This document shows positions 24,801 through 38,592 of a DNA stretch of 64,000 nt, piece by piece. The translations under genes were made by a program, and so were the position numbers. The notes beneath the pieces are model-generated. The model had not been told where the DNA came from. It did no database searches and saw only the letters and a program-made list of their open reading frames with translations. The first letter of the stretch is position 1, and each line of letters starts with the position of its first letter. The stretch comes from Centropus unirufus. Taxonomy: Eukaryota; Chordata; Aves; Cuculiformes; Centropidae. The DNA lies in the NCBI GenBank assembly GCA_013397695.1, contig VYZI01000236.1, positions 930,846-994,845 on the forward strand, written 5' to 3'.

Positions 24801-27800
24801 TATTTCTGTAATTAAAGTGATAGTTCTTCATAATTTATTGATGATAATGTAGGCACTCTGGGCAATAGATACATACCCCAAAGTAGGGATGTTCACTTTA
24901 GGAGCCCTGTCTGTTTACATCGACACTGAAGAGGGAGACTTCTCCAAGATACATGTAAGAACATTTAGGATAGGTCTTTATCCTTCGTCAATAAAAAAAA
25001 ATCTGGAATGAAGTTACATAACATGAATAACCCTCATGGATTAAACAGGTATTTCAAAAATGGGGCAGCGCATTTGATTTTCAGTAACTGTAGTCATTAA
25101 CACAGAAGACAAGTATTTCAAATGCACAGAAATTTTTGAACTTGGCAAAAAAATAACTCCTGGGACTCACAAGATTTCACAGAAATCTTACAGATTTCTA
25201 TTTACACACAAAAAAAATTCATAGGAGCTAGGCTGCCTTCTTTTCACTCTGTAGAATAATGTTAATACAGTAGGGTCATGTACACCTTTAGACTTTCTCG
25301 GAGTACCACAATGAGTATTACTCAAGGTACAGAACCTGGTCCCATATATATCATTTTCATATAGTCAGGTTGTACAGAAAGTTTTCCCAGATAAAATCAC
25401 TCTGATTTGCTATTGGAAAAAAAAAAAGAATGAGAGAACAAAAGCAGGATTTATCACAGACAGAAGGCTGCACGTAGCAGACTCCAGTACTCTAGAGCAT
25501 GTGGTGGGGACCTTCCAGATTCACCAGCTGTCTTGTAACTCAGGCATCTTATAAACTGCACCATGACCAACAGTCATCTCTTGTGAATTAATATAATTCA
25601 TATCAATCAGCTGAAGCACAGAACTGAATTTAGATGTGCTGCAGGAAAATATTGTTTCCAATATATTTGCACTGGCTAACACCCAAGATTTTGTTCTGTG
25701 ACGAGATCGTTAACTTAGAGCAGCTTGATAACATGCAGGTCCCAAAACCTGATTTTGACTCTAAACATTATATAAGAATCTTTCTAGGAAGAACCTCCAT
25801 GGAAAAACACTTGATTAAGCAGTGATTTCACTGTTGTTGCTTTATATATAAGCAGAGCAAGAAGAAAGTTCAGTCCTGCCTCAAAATGTTGCTTTGCCAT
25901 TCACAAGTTATAGTTGTTGAATTCTCCACAAAAAAAATAAGAAGAAACAGGTAAGTCAGATAAAACTAGTATTTCTCATGTAGCATACTGAAGAACTGAA
26001 GCAATAAGCAGAAATTAGGAAGTACTGTAGAGAATGAGTGCATTTAAATAGTAATTCTTTTAAAACTTCATTTATAGAGAATTCTCAATATGGAAAGGCT
26101 GTAGCTTTAATTGCCTAGCTTGCCATCATTAACTGCAGGCAGAAGACAGGATGCACAGGAAGGCAGACGGCTGATTGGGAAATTCCTGGAACAATTTACT
26201 CAAGAAATGAAGACTGAAGCCTGAGTGAAAAGTCATTTTGTAAATGGTTCTTGGTGTAGAAAGAGAACACAGTGCATAAACAGTGGTCAAGAATTGCAAG
26301 CAATGAGCAGAAAATGTCATGGAAATTTCATAGAAGCAATTTTTTTTTTTCCAGAGGTAAAATATGAGTGATTGTCAATGTAATCAGTAAATAGTGATGC
26401 AGAAATGTCACTGGCCAGATGAGTGAGAAAATTTGTTTCTTAGCTGGCTCCAAGCCACATGGTATTTACAGGTGGAGTAGATTTCAGAGGTGTCAAATCG
26501 TAGAGCAGCCAGTACCAGCTGAGGAGTGGCAGCTTACAGGAGACAAAATTCCAGTGTTTCTGGAGAGCTGGCAGCACTTTTTGGAAGGACCTAGAGTTAC
26601 TGACCCCAGAGTTTCTGCCTTTCTCTACAGACATCCATGGCTCAGAAGTGGTAGACCTCTTGGACTGGGGGACATTCTCTCACTACTCCCATTCTGAGCA
26701 AGGGCTCATAATACAATCAGAAAGATAACAAATCATCACATAAATACACCTTTAAGGCTAAGAACCGCTCTTTGAAACTGGGACTGCTGTTTTGCAGAAA
26801 TTTGATTCAAGCTAGAGGAAGGATTGAGCTCTGAGGGAAAGGAATGGCTAGAAGGAAGTGCAGCTGAAGAAAAAGCCAGTCATGGGGAGTGTACAACAGG
26901 ACTGTTGGTTCAGAGTTTCTTAGGAAGACAAAGTTCAGAAGCCAAGCAACACAAAAATTAAAAAAAAATTGGAACAGACTCAACAGAAATGTCTATAGAA
27001 AACTGTGAAAGGAAGTGAATAGAGTAATTATTTCATACCTGGTACTCTCCCAGTATAATGAAGAGCTGGACATATATGATGAGGAACAGCAGTGACGCAT
27101 AGTTCATGGAATATTTCTGGTATACAGAAATACTGCTCCTTTTGTATTACCTAGCATAGTTCAAATATAGCAAAGCTTTTAACATCATAGTTAAAAAAGA
27201 ACTTAAATTACATACTAGAAATAGAAGCAACAATCAGAATGATCTTCCACACCAAATTGTATCAAACATCTGAACCAGTCAGGAAGGAACATAAAGTCAC
27301 AGAAAGGCCAAGATCATCTACCTTTATTATACAAGAGACACTTTGGAAAAAAAGTAAGGAGCGGAATATATTCACAGTTTTAATTCATCTAATATATGAA
27401 TATCCTTCAAGTTTAATTATCATTCAGAGATGGAGGGGGAAATTAAAACAGCTGTTATGATAATCTATAGATTGTTTCAGTGGTCCAGAATTCCTTTTAG
27501 ACTCATGAATGCACGTGGGACATTTCAGATGTTTGTGAAGAGTATAACACGACTTCTGAGTATCAAAAAACATACTCACATCCTTAAATGACTTCATCTG
27601 TTCCCATAAAACATGGGTGGAACATCTGGTAGAAGTGGAAAGTACTCCAAAACTTTTTTTAAGAGCCAGGGTTTAAATCTGTAAGAAATAATGCTCATTT
27701 ACAAAGGATCTCACAATTTTCCTGGGACAAAAAGTCAGGGATGGTGGGCTGGAGCCTTGTGTCCAAAAACATGGTGAGTAAAACAGTGGAAAGTTCCTAC

Positions 27801-28759
27801 ATGTGTGAGGAGGGCACAGTGACTTCTACAAAATTTTTGTACAAAATTTTTACAGAGCAGAAAACACAAGCTACTCTTCTGGACTGAGAAATAGTCAAAC
27901 TATTAATCCTGAAGGAGGAAGACACTTCTGAATTATGTTGTGCCTTAATTGTCCCAACTACTTGCCATAGACCTGTGATAAGTCAAAGTTTTCTGTTACA
28001 TTTGTACTTTGCAAAAAATTGTAAAAGGTCATGTTCAACAGGCACCTAACAAAAATCGTCAAAGAACAAAAATTTTGGAACCACAAAGGTTCATTTATTT
28101 GGTTACTAAGGAGATCCTCCATTTTTGTCATAAATTTACTTACTGGATACAGAACTCACAGGTACATAGACCACAGACTCTGCAGTGACTCAAACGATGT
28201 CTGTAAATTCAGAAGCTGCATTGAAATAACACCACAATGCTGGAAAGTGAAAAGCAGTTGTTTGTTTAGATTCAGCTACAGACTCAATAAGAGTAACTTC
28301 ATCCCTCACCTGGGATGACTTCAAGAATGACAGTCACTTTGTGAAGTTACTTTTCGGCAGTGGTGGAGAAGACTTTCAGCAGACTAACTCAGTTGTACTA
28401 CCTGATCAGCAGTACTCTGTCTGCTTTAAAGAAAAGACCACAAAGAAAATGACAATTTTTAAAGAATTTCAACCTACATCACATTAGTCAAAATTCAGCT
28501 ACAGACTAAACCTATAATCAAATGCTGAACCTGATTGGGCAGATGACCCTAGGAGGCTACATGAGCCAGATGGCAGACTACATAATTCCTATGGGATTCA
28601 GAAAAAAAAATTTAAAAAGTTTGAAATTTTTTTTTGCAGATTATTAAAATGTTCATTGGAAGTCAAATAAAAAGTCATCCATACTGTTAATTGTTAAAAA
28701 AATGATAGCTCAAGGCAAGCTGAGGGCATGGAAGTCAATGAATCATGAATGAGGGCAGG
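21851..28759. other. unique sequence, no gene recognised
   Basis: AT-rich, with short open frames only (97 codons or fewer). A tandem pair of the 13-mer TACAAAATTTTTG (second copy ending in A) is at 27827-27852. No transposon or RNA gene was recognised. Confidence 0.55.
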
Positions 28760-29070
28760 AAGGGAAGTGTCTGTCAGGAGCCTCAAGAAGTCATAGTCCT
28801 TGTCCTAAGTAATTTTCACAATATTTGCCTAATTTACTCTTAAAGGTGTCCAGCAATAAATAAGCCCCACTTTACCCAGGCAATCCCCTATCAACTTTAG
28901 TTACCACTACTGCTAAAAGTCTTTCTTCTTATCTAACCTTTCCTTTTTTTTATCACATTATGTCCACTACTATCATCTTGTTTAACTCTGACTTCAAGAG
29001 CAGAACTTCCTCAATATTTTTTTTCAGTTTCCCAATTTTAAGATCACCAAAACGGCTCCATTCTCTATGC
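28760..29070 (-). mobile_element. probable old CR1/L3-like LINE fossil
   Basis: The plus strand shows in order an 'aaaggtgtccagcaataaa' block, a 'ctgctaaaagtctttcttctta' block and a 'ctgacttcaagagcagaactt' block, which resemble the reverse complement of the C-terminal and 3' UTR part of old CR1-clade elements. No continuous frame is left. The resemblance is weaker than for the copy at 18,040, so the family is tentative. Confidence 0.45.
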
Positions 29071-32000
29071 GCTTTTGCAAATATCAAGTAAAAAATCCTG
29101 GACTGCATTTTAAGAGCAGCATTTTTCTATGTTAATTAAGAATTAACAATATTTAAGTTCTTATCATAACCTATGTGCCACTATCATTAAAGCCACAGAA
29201 ACCAAAGTGAGTAAAAACCAAGTCAGACATTGAAAACTACTGTATCTGTGCCATAGCCTGGTCAATACTAGAAATTTATGCTTGATGTAGAGGAAGAATT
29301 TATATGTTTGAAGTATGGCCCTGTTGAAAATCATTGACAGAACTACCACAGGTTTCCTTATGGCTAGGATTTAAGAAGTGAGATGTATTTCCCTGTCGAT
29401 GACTTGATTTAAACAAAGGATCATTCTTAACTTTCCTCCTTACTGTCCATCATTTTTTCCCAGGAAGTACTACTTCTTCTGTGTGTATTATTTTCCTGCT
29501 TTTGCCTTTGTTTGGGATTTTCAAATATCTCTAAGTTTGTAAGCAAGTGAGAAAATAATATTAAGCAGCTTACAGTGCTACCTAAGTAAACTGCCTAGTT
29601 TGTGTTCCAGCCTTCCATATAGAAGTTTTATTACTTCTGAGGTATAATAGAAGTTTGGGAAAAGTACTCCCATCATACTGCATAATCTATCAGATTAAAA
29701 TATTATATTTTTAATATTTACTCATATACCCATAAGTTTATATGAAATAAAGTACAACTCATGATTTCCAGCACAACAGACAATAGTGCTGAGATCTATA
29801 TTTCCAGTAGAAGATTTTATAACTGAAACACAGGGGCTATATTCTCATCCCATTATTCTAATACTACATATTTAAGCACTCAGTTTTTATTAGACTCCTC
29901 TTGCCAGCTCCAGACACTGTAGCTTAATTTTATTTTGCGGAATTCTATTCCTAACAATTTGTCAGCCGTTCACTTAATTAGCTTAAAGATATGTGTTAAA
30001 GTGCAATAAACAGTGGAATAACTGTATTACAAAAACTAGATAATGGAGATTTTTTTCTAAAGGTGCTATAAATGTGAATTAATCAGAAATGGCCAATCTG
30101 AGTCTAAGATTCAATGGGTATTGTTAAAAAAGATACCTGGAACAAGTCCATGATACCAGAACTGTGGCACGTCCAGAAACAGCAAGTTTTCCCTCACAGT
30201 CTGCCTAACACACAAATTCCCACTAATTAATGGATCATTCCCACTCCTCTTTCAAGTACAAAAATGTGAACATAGAGCCAGGAAAACATGGAAAGCACAG
30301 GAGGAAGGTAGGGGGCATGGAAATCTGCAGTGAGTACATAAAAGTACTTGAGAGTACTTGAGCAAAGAGTGTCCCGAAATTATACCCTGGTTGAGCGCTG
30401 CAACGTTTGCCTGGCTCTCCAGTGGCTCGCTGCAATGTCTCAATGATTTTCTGACTCCTTTTCAAGTCTGCTGGACCCTAAGTGATCCAGAGAATTGGCA
30501 TGAATTTTCTGTCCAGTCCTGTAGTTTCAAGTGCTACTGCTCAAAGTATAATCAAGTCCATCCTATTATTACACAAGATTCCTCAATAAATTGGTGCAAT
30601 AAAATTGCGATTCTGGCATAACATCTCACCCCAGTGTCTTTGGGAACTTGTTTTCTGGAAACTTAGGAAGTTAAGCAACAATACTTTCCTTCTAGATCAA
30701 CGGATATTCGTATTCTTAGGTTACTGCCCTTTGGCATCCAAGAGGACAGACTACATTTTGTATAACATTGAGCTGGGTTTCCTTTGTAGTACACACATCA
30801 CAGTAAACTGGCATCAAATAACTAGAAGGATGGTAGCCGAGAAGTCAAAACACAGTTGAAGAAAAATTAAAAAAAAGGCATTAAGATGAGAATGATCTTT
30901 TTGAAAGAGTGTGATTTTACATTGCAATACACTGGATTCTACCTCAGCCTAAGGAAAGGGATGGTTCAGCATAGGAGCTAAAAAAAAACAAAATTCAGAC
31001 ACCAAAAATGCTGGTATGAATGAGCATAATGAAGGAGTCTGCCATAGCAACCTCTTAGAATCCCCAAAGCGAGGGAGGGAAGACAAGGTGCCGAGGTGGG
31101 ATGGCAGGGTGAGTCATCCCAGGGTTCATTTACTGAAAATTCAGTGGGGAATGGGACAGGGACCAACCAGCATTACTCAATTGCTCTGTGAGTTAACATT
31201 TCCCACACCCCGGCTTTTTTTCCTTAATTCCAGCATGTCCTTCCACTTAGCATTTTTTATTTGGAAAATATAGACTACTTCCTTGGAAAATGTATATGCT
31301 TAAGTTACTAGAAGCAGTTTTGTAAACCATCTCACATCCAAAGCCCATGCCAGCATCATACAATGTCATTAAGACCATAACTTCTGCTGGGCTAGTGGCA
31401 TTAGCCTATGCATACCCTGTACAGTTTCTGTATAAATTGATTAAGTCCCAAATGCCTAAAGTTTTTCTTAAGTTTCTGTTGCATCTTTAAATAATCAAGG
31501 GAACAAAAGACAAAGAGCACAGAGAATAATCAAGTTAATTATGTGTTCTGCAAATAAAAAATATTTCCATCCCAATAATTGAGTGGAGTGTATCTTAAAT
31601 TCTAATTTTCCTTAGTATGGAAAGCAAGAGTCAATAATTAACATATTTGACCACGTGATACTTAAATACAGTAGGGCACTCTGACTATCCCCAGCTATAA
31701 GTTTAGCATTAAAAAAAATAAAATCCAAATGACAATACCAGAGCTCTCTCCTTGTATATTTAATGTCTTCATGGATTTTTTCTTTGTCTGGCATGTTCCT
31801 TTTTCTTCAAGCAAATTTCGTGATGAGTATTCTATGTATCATGCAAACTGAATATTGATGAAATGTGCTTGAAGCTAATTTTCTGAGATGTTTTAATAAT
31901 ATTCCCATTCAGATTTTAAAACTGGATATTTTCTTACTTACACCCAAGAGATGTGGTGACCTGATAAATGAACCTGCCATTGAAGTATAGACATAAAATA

Positions 32001-32259
32001 TTAAAGTTATATCCAAAACTACTCTCAAGAAATCTAATAAAATATGTATGAATATTTATTTCTTTTGAACAGTGTTTTGTTCTCACCATGACACAACTCC
32101 CAGAACTCGGCTGGCTGAGAGAATTTACTCATTCCAGTACATTTGAACCTGGTAAACATGAAGGTCTTCAGTGAAAATGTCCAACAAACTACCTTTCTTA
32201 TTTTACATCATGCATAAAACCTGGAAAATATCTTTCTTTTCCCCACTACTCTTGTCTGT

Positions 32260-32313
32260 AAATAATAACAATAACAATAAAAAATTATTATTAATAGTAA
32301 TAATAAATTATTA
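32260..32313. repeat. AT-rich trinucleotide-type repeat
   Basis: Interspersed TAA, CAA and ATT words with internal self-complementarity (AATAATAA against TTATTATT), so the tract could form a weak AT hairpin. Confidence 0.8.
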
Positions 32314-35300
32314 CTCCCCAATAAAAAAAACCAACATAACAAACACAGTATCTGCACATATCAGACCTGTTTACAGAATGCTTACTCCTATTAACTAACT
32401 TCTAATGACCTTTGATTATGAATGAAGTTGTATATAAAATCTATAGATAATGCAGGTTTTTTTATCTTTCATTACGCTTGTTCAGTGATATCATATCTTC
32501 AGGTCTTAACCGAAATGTTAGAGCAAATATAGCAATAAGCAGATTTGTCTAAATATCTATACCATGACCAACAGAAAAAACAAACTTTCATAGTGTCATA
32601 TACCTCTAGCAGCAGTGTTCAAAGTGGAATAGCACTGCTATAATTAATTTTTAAAAAGGGAGTATTATGCCAGAACAAGATTCATCAATTTGTTTCTTTC
32701 ATCCAATTCACTGCAGATGTCAAAGTATATTGTCAAATAGCTTGGGCTTGATATAGCTGACCTCATTTTTAGTTATTATGACTTGGCATTCGTTGTCCTC
32801 TAAAGAAAGAATGCTTGGAATATGCTACCCTTGTAAATTGTAAGCATTCCAGATGAATCACCGTACACACGGTTAGATATAATCCTCCAGATGCTGAGCT
32901 CAACCCATTCCAGCACAAGCTTTACCCACCTGCTGGGCAGCATGTTCTTCTGCCACAGCCCTGACAGCCTCAGAATAATAAAACACATAATAAAGATGCT
33001 CTTGGACATTGAGTTTAATAGAACAAAAACGTACATGGAGACTAATCATGCTGCTTAATGCATCCTGTCCAGGCAGTAGAAGAACCCAAGAATGTCAGAA
33101 TGAATACAAAAGGAGGAGCAGTTTTGAAGCAGGGCTGTTTGGACAGCAGAGGAACAGGTGGTTGTAAAGGACAAATTTTGGCAACAAGGCCAAATACACT
33201 GTAAAACAATCCTAAGCGGTGCCAACATTAGTTATGTTTCTTTCTCACACATAATTTAATGAAGGCATTTAAAAACCAACCAAACACACAAGCAAAAAAC
33301 AGGAGGTGAACAAAGATTATGTATTATATTAATCCCGCAGGATCTCTTGGGTCAATTTTAGGATTTGGGAGTTTTACAGTGGACAGACTATTTATTTCAA
33401 GTTTTTCAAAGAGGGATGCTGCTCAGTAGTCAGAACAGGATGCATAAACACAGGCGGAATCATACTGGATCACAATCTTAACTTAGGCTGATCAGCGTCT
33501 GACATAATTACAAATGCAAAAGGAATCACACAGACTGGTTTTTAAATGCATTTTTAGCAGGAAAAAATTCAAGAATAAAACTTACCTATTGGATTTTGGT
33601 TTACTACAAAGCCAGTTGAAGGTTATAGTACATAACCTCTGTTCATTTAATAACCACTTTCATTTTCACCATAGTCAACTAAAATTTCTCGGGTACTCTT
33701 CATACTGAAGGGTTTTAATCACTTTTAAAATTATCAGCCCCACCTCAATCCCTTGACCAGTTGCCCGCTATTTTACAACTGGTTTGATTCGTCACTTAAC
33801 CTGGCCAATCTGTCTTGAGATACAGATCCAGGCAAGACAAAGGGAGAGCTGCTGGCAAGAGTGACAAACTCAATGACCTGGATCACATGGGAGCCTGTAC
33901 CTTGGGAAGGGACCTAGATATCTTCAGTACTGACAATTTCTTTTAATTGTGGCAACACTGGAGTTGGAGAAGGTTTAAGACACATCCTTGTGTCATTTTT
34001 CCAGAGTCACAACTTTGTCATAAAGGAGGGGGCAGAAGACCAGCAGCTGGAGCAGAGAACACTGGAAAGCCTTCAGTGTCAGCAGCAGCATTCTCCACCA
34101 AAAAGGGTCGGCAGAAGAAGATGAAGTGGCAGGGCTACCAAGGCCCCCTTCCCCTCTCAAAATGTTCTGCCACTGGTAAGGAAATAAATAAAAAAATGGA
34201 AGGGTGCGTAGAAGTTTCTTTCTGCTTACATATAGATGTGTGAAGAGAGTAAAAAGCCTTTCTAATTTATTATCTCATGAGATACGGCTGTGTTCAAATA
34301 CATCCAGGTCAGGTAGAAAAATCATATAGTGCTGCTACAACATAGTTTACATAGTGGCTAGATTTATGTATCCCTCTTAGGCACTTTATGTTTAATTTCT
34401 CTGATCTCCTTCTGCCACCCAGTGGATAGCTCATATAAAAACCTGACCCAGGAAACATCCCTTGTGTGATACTGAGCAGATAGCTAAAACCAGGATCTCG
34501 GTGAGCAGCCACCAAGCAGGAGCTTGCTAGGGTGAGTAATAGAACAAAGGTCTGGTTGGCAAAACAAGGAGAATGGGCTGAATGAAGCTAACTACTCTGG
34601 AATATAAATTTCAGGAGTTTGGTGTGGTTTTTTGTGACCCATAGTAGTGCTCCCCACGTGTTCCTTTGCCATACAATGTGATGTCAGATAAAACTAATTC
34701 TTCTCTATGAAACAGAGAACACAGTCCAGCAACAGCTGCATGATAAAAGCTCTTCTGAAGCTAAATTATCTTCTTTCTAACAGGAACTCAAATATCATCA
34801 ATCAAGAACACCTAGAGCTACATACCGAACTTAACAAAAGACCTAAAAGCTGTTCCTAAGGTAGCATTATTTATTCTGTGTTTTGAGTGATTAAATAAAG
34901 CAGAGCTTGTTATAATAAATACAACTATACTTTTCCCGACACTAGAAAATTTTACTTTCCAATGTGGGAAACTATACTTATGAAGGACATTTTGTATTAA
35001 AACTGACACTAAATTCATTTCCATCTAAAAAAAACTTCTTAAAACTTAATAAAACTCCTATTAATCAATACAACAATTCTAGCTGTTACCTTAGCTTCCA
35101 CCAAAAACATCAGATGTAATAAAGGGAAGGTATTGCAAAAGATTCTGAACGATGTCAGGTTCTGAAATCATCACCTACCTTGGCAAATCTTTGTGTGTGA
35201 CTAGCCATAACAGCTGTTTTCTGAATGGTTTAATGTTTCCAGGTTGCACGACTAGGACGGACAAGCAAGTTTATTAGAAGCCTCTCAACTATCCAATAAT

Positions 35301-38300
35301 TGCCCATTCAGACAGAGGCCAGCCTAGGGACTGAACTTTTCATCAGTAAGATGGAGAACATGGAGATATTAACAAATGCATGTTGTTCTCACTCCCATTC
35401 TTCCAAATGAATAATAGAGGACAGCCCTGTTAGGAGAAATCATTGATAAAGCTCTGGCCACATTACATATCCTTCATTTTGTTTATATGAGTGTATGTTC
35501 TAACAAAAGCTGAATCATTTAACGCCACTTTATTTTTTGTAGCTGTTTACCATCAGGCAGTTGAGCAGATTGTGATATTTTTGCAGGAGAATACGGCTAC
35601 ACTGTACACCTTTGAGGTGTTCTGCATCCATGTTAACAAATAATTTTTCATCTTATTTTCTTCAGTAAACCATCAAGTCAGTCAGTTTGAATCATTTTTA
35701 CTTTTATCTCTAAAGTTGAAGGAAATGCTCCTGCAGCATTTCTGAGGTCAGGTTAAGATAATTGAATACTCAGTCCTGGATGGTGCTAGCACACACACAG
35801 CAGTTCAGAGCAGACTATGCTTTTATTGGTTCCTCCTCTGACTTCTGCTTGACCGAAAAATAAAAATCTCCAAAACAGACAGTGTAACTTTGAAAAAATA
35901 CTGAAATATCCTCACCTGTCTTGCAAAAGCAGCTTTAAAATCCCTGTGCTCACCAAGGGCCCACCCGCTCCTGTATCTTCATAAACCAGATGATCCTTCC
36001 TGCCCATTTGCTCCTAGTGCTCATAACTCAATCTCACATCACTTACAGGCATGTGTCTTAAGTTTGCCTTGCATTCCCAAGGGGAGAAAGTTTGGGAGCG
36101 ATTGCTATTCCCAGCTTCCTTCCTCCCTCTATACTCTCACTGCAGAGAGGGATGTTAATAAGACTAGAACAGAGAGATATCTGCTAGTGGCTTAAAAAGA
36201 TTAAATCCCCATTTCCTTTTGTCCAGTAGCTTCAATGTATGGTTCATCAGGGAAAAGCTTAACCCAATCTGGAAGATAGATCAAAAAAATGCAGTATCTC
36301 AGATATCATTTCCACAGCAGTGGGTCTGGCAGCCAAAACAGTGATTGAAGTAGTCTCTTGGCTGGATGAACTTAACCCTTCCCAAACCCCATGGTCCTGT
36401 TTCTCCAGTTCTCGTACACTCATGTTACATTAACAAGCACGAACTCCGTCCTGTTCTGCTGTTATGTACCAGGAGATTTTGGTGAGAATGGAGGAACTTT
36501 GGTGCAGCTTGCGAGTAAGGAATGACATTTTCTTTTGTGGTTGCTATTTTGTTCCACACCAGGATCACAAAATTTGGGCTGTGCAGCCTTTCAAAAACCA
36601 ACATGAATAGCAGCTTTGGTATTCTGTCTGTATTAAGCAGTACGGAAAAGAAAGAGGGAGAGTAAGAAACTGATAATTTAATAAGAACAAATTCCAACTG
36701 AGGAATAAATAAGGGAGGCCGAGACAGACTGATCCTTCTGGACATATAAAAATGCTACATAGAACAGGAACACATCCTCCTATACATAAGTATTTTCCTT
36801 ACAGCTGTAAATGAAAGTAAAAGATTACTTTATAGAAGAGCCTGGGGAAAGTGATCATTCTACACTTTTATATTTTACCTCCTGTGAAGATCCACAAGAA
36901 GGTATCACATAAATTTCACCTTATAGACAAGGATAAGGAGGCCAAGAGTTGGTAATAACTTACCTAAAGCCATTATTTGTTGGATTGTATTGGCTACATA
37001 ATAATCAGGATTGTTAACATATTTTCTGATTTCCAGTCTCAGGTACTAGACTATAAAGCTTCCCCAAAATACCTCCCTCCCACCCCCAATGCACACTGTC
37101 ATGGTCCTGGGAACAGCTTTGAAGACATGACCTTTCCAAGGGCTTGCAGGATGAACTAGTGGCTCACAGCTGCTATGGAGAACTGAAAAATGAACAGAGC
37201 TGAAAATACCAAACTCCTGTCTTTGAGGATGCAAGGGCACAAAAGCTGCACTACATAAGCAGTAAAAATAACTGTTCATACATGCTTACTCATTTAAAAT
37301 GCCCCAATCCAGGGAAGTTTTTTTGTTGTTACTGGAGTGCATCCCAGAGAAAATATATTCTTATGGGAAGGTATTATCCAGCAGACAAACACAGCCAACT
37401 TTGTGAGATGACATTGCTGTAAATGTTAGTGTATGCATGGTGCAGAGCTGTCACCTGGCGTTCTCTCTGGGTCATGAATAGAGCATGATAAGCAGCCTAA
37501 AAGATACAGTTCCATAAAATAAACACTAGAATAAAGAAATATCTTTGTCCTAGGGTTTCATGAAGTACATAGTGCAAATACTCACCCAATTCCTCACCAG
37601 TATCCCAGGAAAAGGAATACGAACCAAAATGTGTCGAGCTTAGAATAAAAGAATGGCAAGGTAAACACTCATAGCATAATCTCATCTCATGTATTATTTT
37701 TATGGCAGCCCTCTGCTAGGGCTTAACTGGGACTAAAACATGTCTATAAGAAGCAGGCTTTGATGAAAAAAATCAAAAGTGTCTTTCCTTAAAAAAGAGA
37801 GGAGAAGAGACAAAAAATATTGACTAAAATATGAATGAGAAAGTAGGACCATGTTTGAGGTAGATCTGGAGATCCTCCACTTGACTGTGAACTGGATATA
37901 TTTGTATTGAGAATACATTTATGTATGTATTCTGATGTTATTTTTACATCTATTATTTTAGATGTGCTTTTGCAAAGCAAACAAAATTTCTTGTCATAAA
38001 AAGTTGTTAATTCCCTCAACCATCAAAATTACAAGAACAAAACTTACCTCTTGCGTCTTGAAAGCCAATTAGTCCAAAACCTCTGGCCCCCTGACCTCAA
38101 TTTTCATCAGGTTCACCTAAAGTTTAATGAGTACAGTAATTATAATGCTTACATTCAAGTGGCAAAAAGTTCATTGTTCATAAACTTTCAATTTGAAATT
38201 CACTGAGCAAAAGACAACATAAGAAGAAGGCTTTCAACGGTATTCCACATTTCAGTTTGTTTTCCAGCATCACCAAAATCACCATAACACCCTTCTGCCC

Positions 38301-38559
38301 CATATTCCTGAGAAAGTCCTTTCAACCTAGGTTTGCCTTGTAAAATTGTTAATGTTGCTGTAAATCCGTTATTTCAGTTTATATTCATTCCTCCTTGCTT
38401 AATTCCAAGCTATAATATCAAACAAAATAAATTATGAACAATGGTGGAAATTAGTCCAAATTTTCAACGCAGAAGAAAAAAAACAGCTATTTCAGCTATT
38501 TGATTCTGAATGGAGATGCAACCTGGGTTTTGTGAACTAGGCTCTTTGAAAATGCTCTT

Positions 38560-38592
38560 TTTTGTTTTGGTTTGTTTTTGTTTTTTTTTTTA
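38560..38592. repeat. T-rich (GTTTT) low-complexity tract
   Basis: TTTTGTTTTGGTTTG-type words ending in a run of T. Such tracts are common in bird DNA. If read on the minus strand it could be the A-rich tail of something, but no element is seen beside it. Confidence 0.8.
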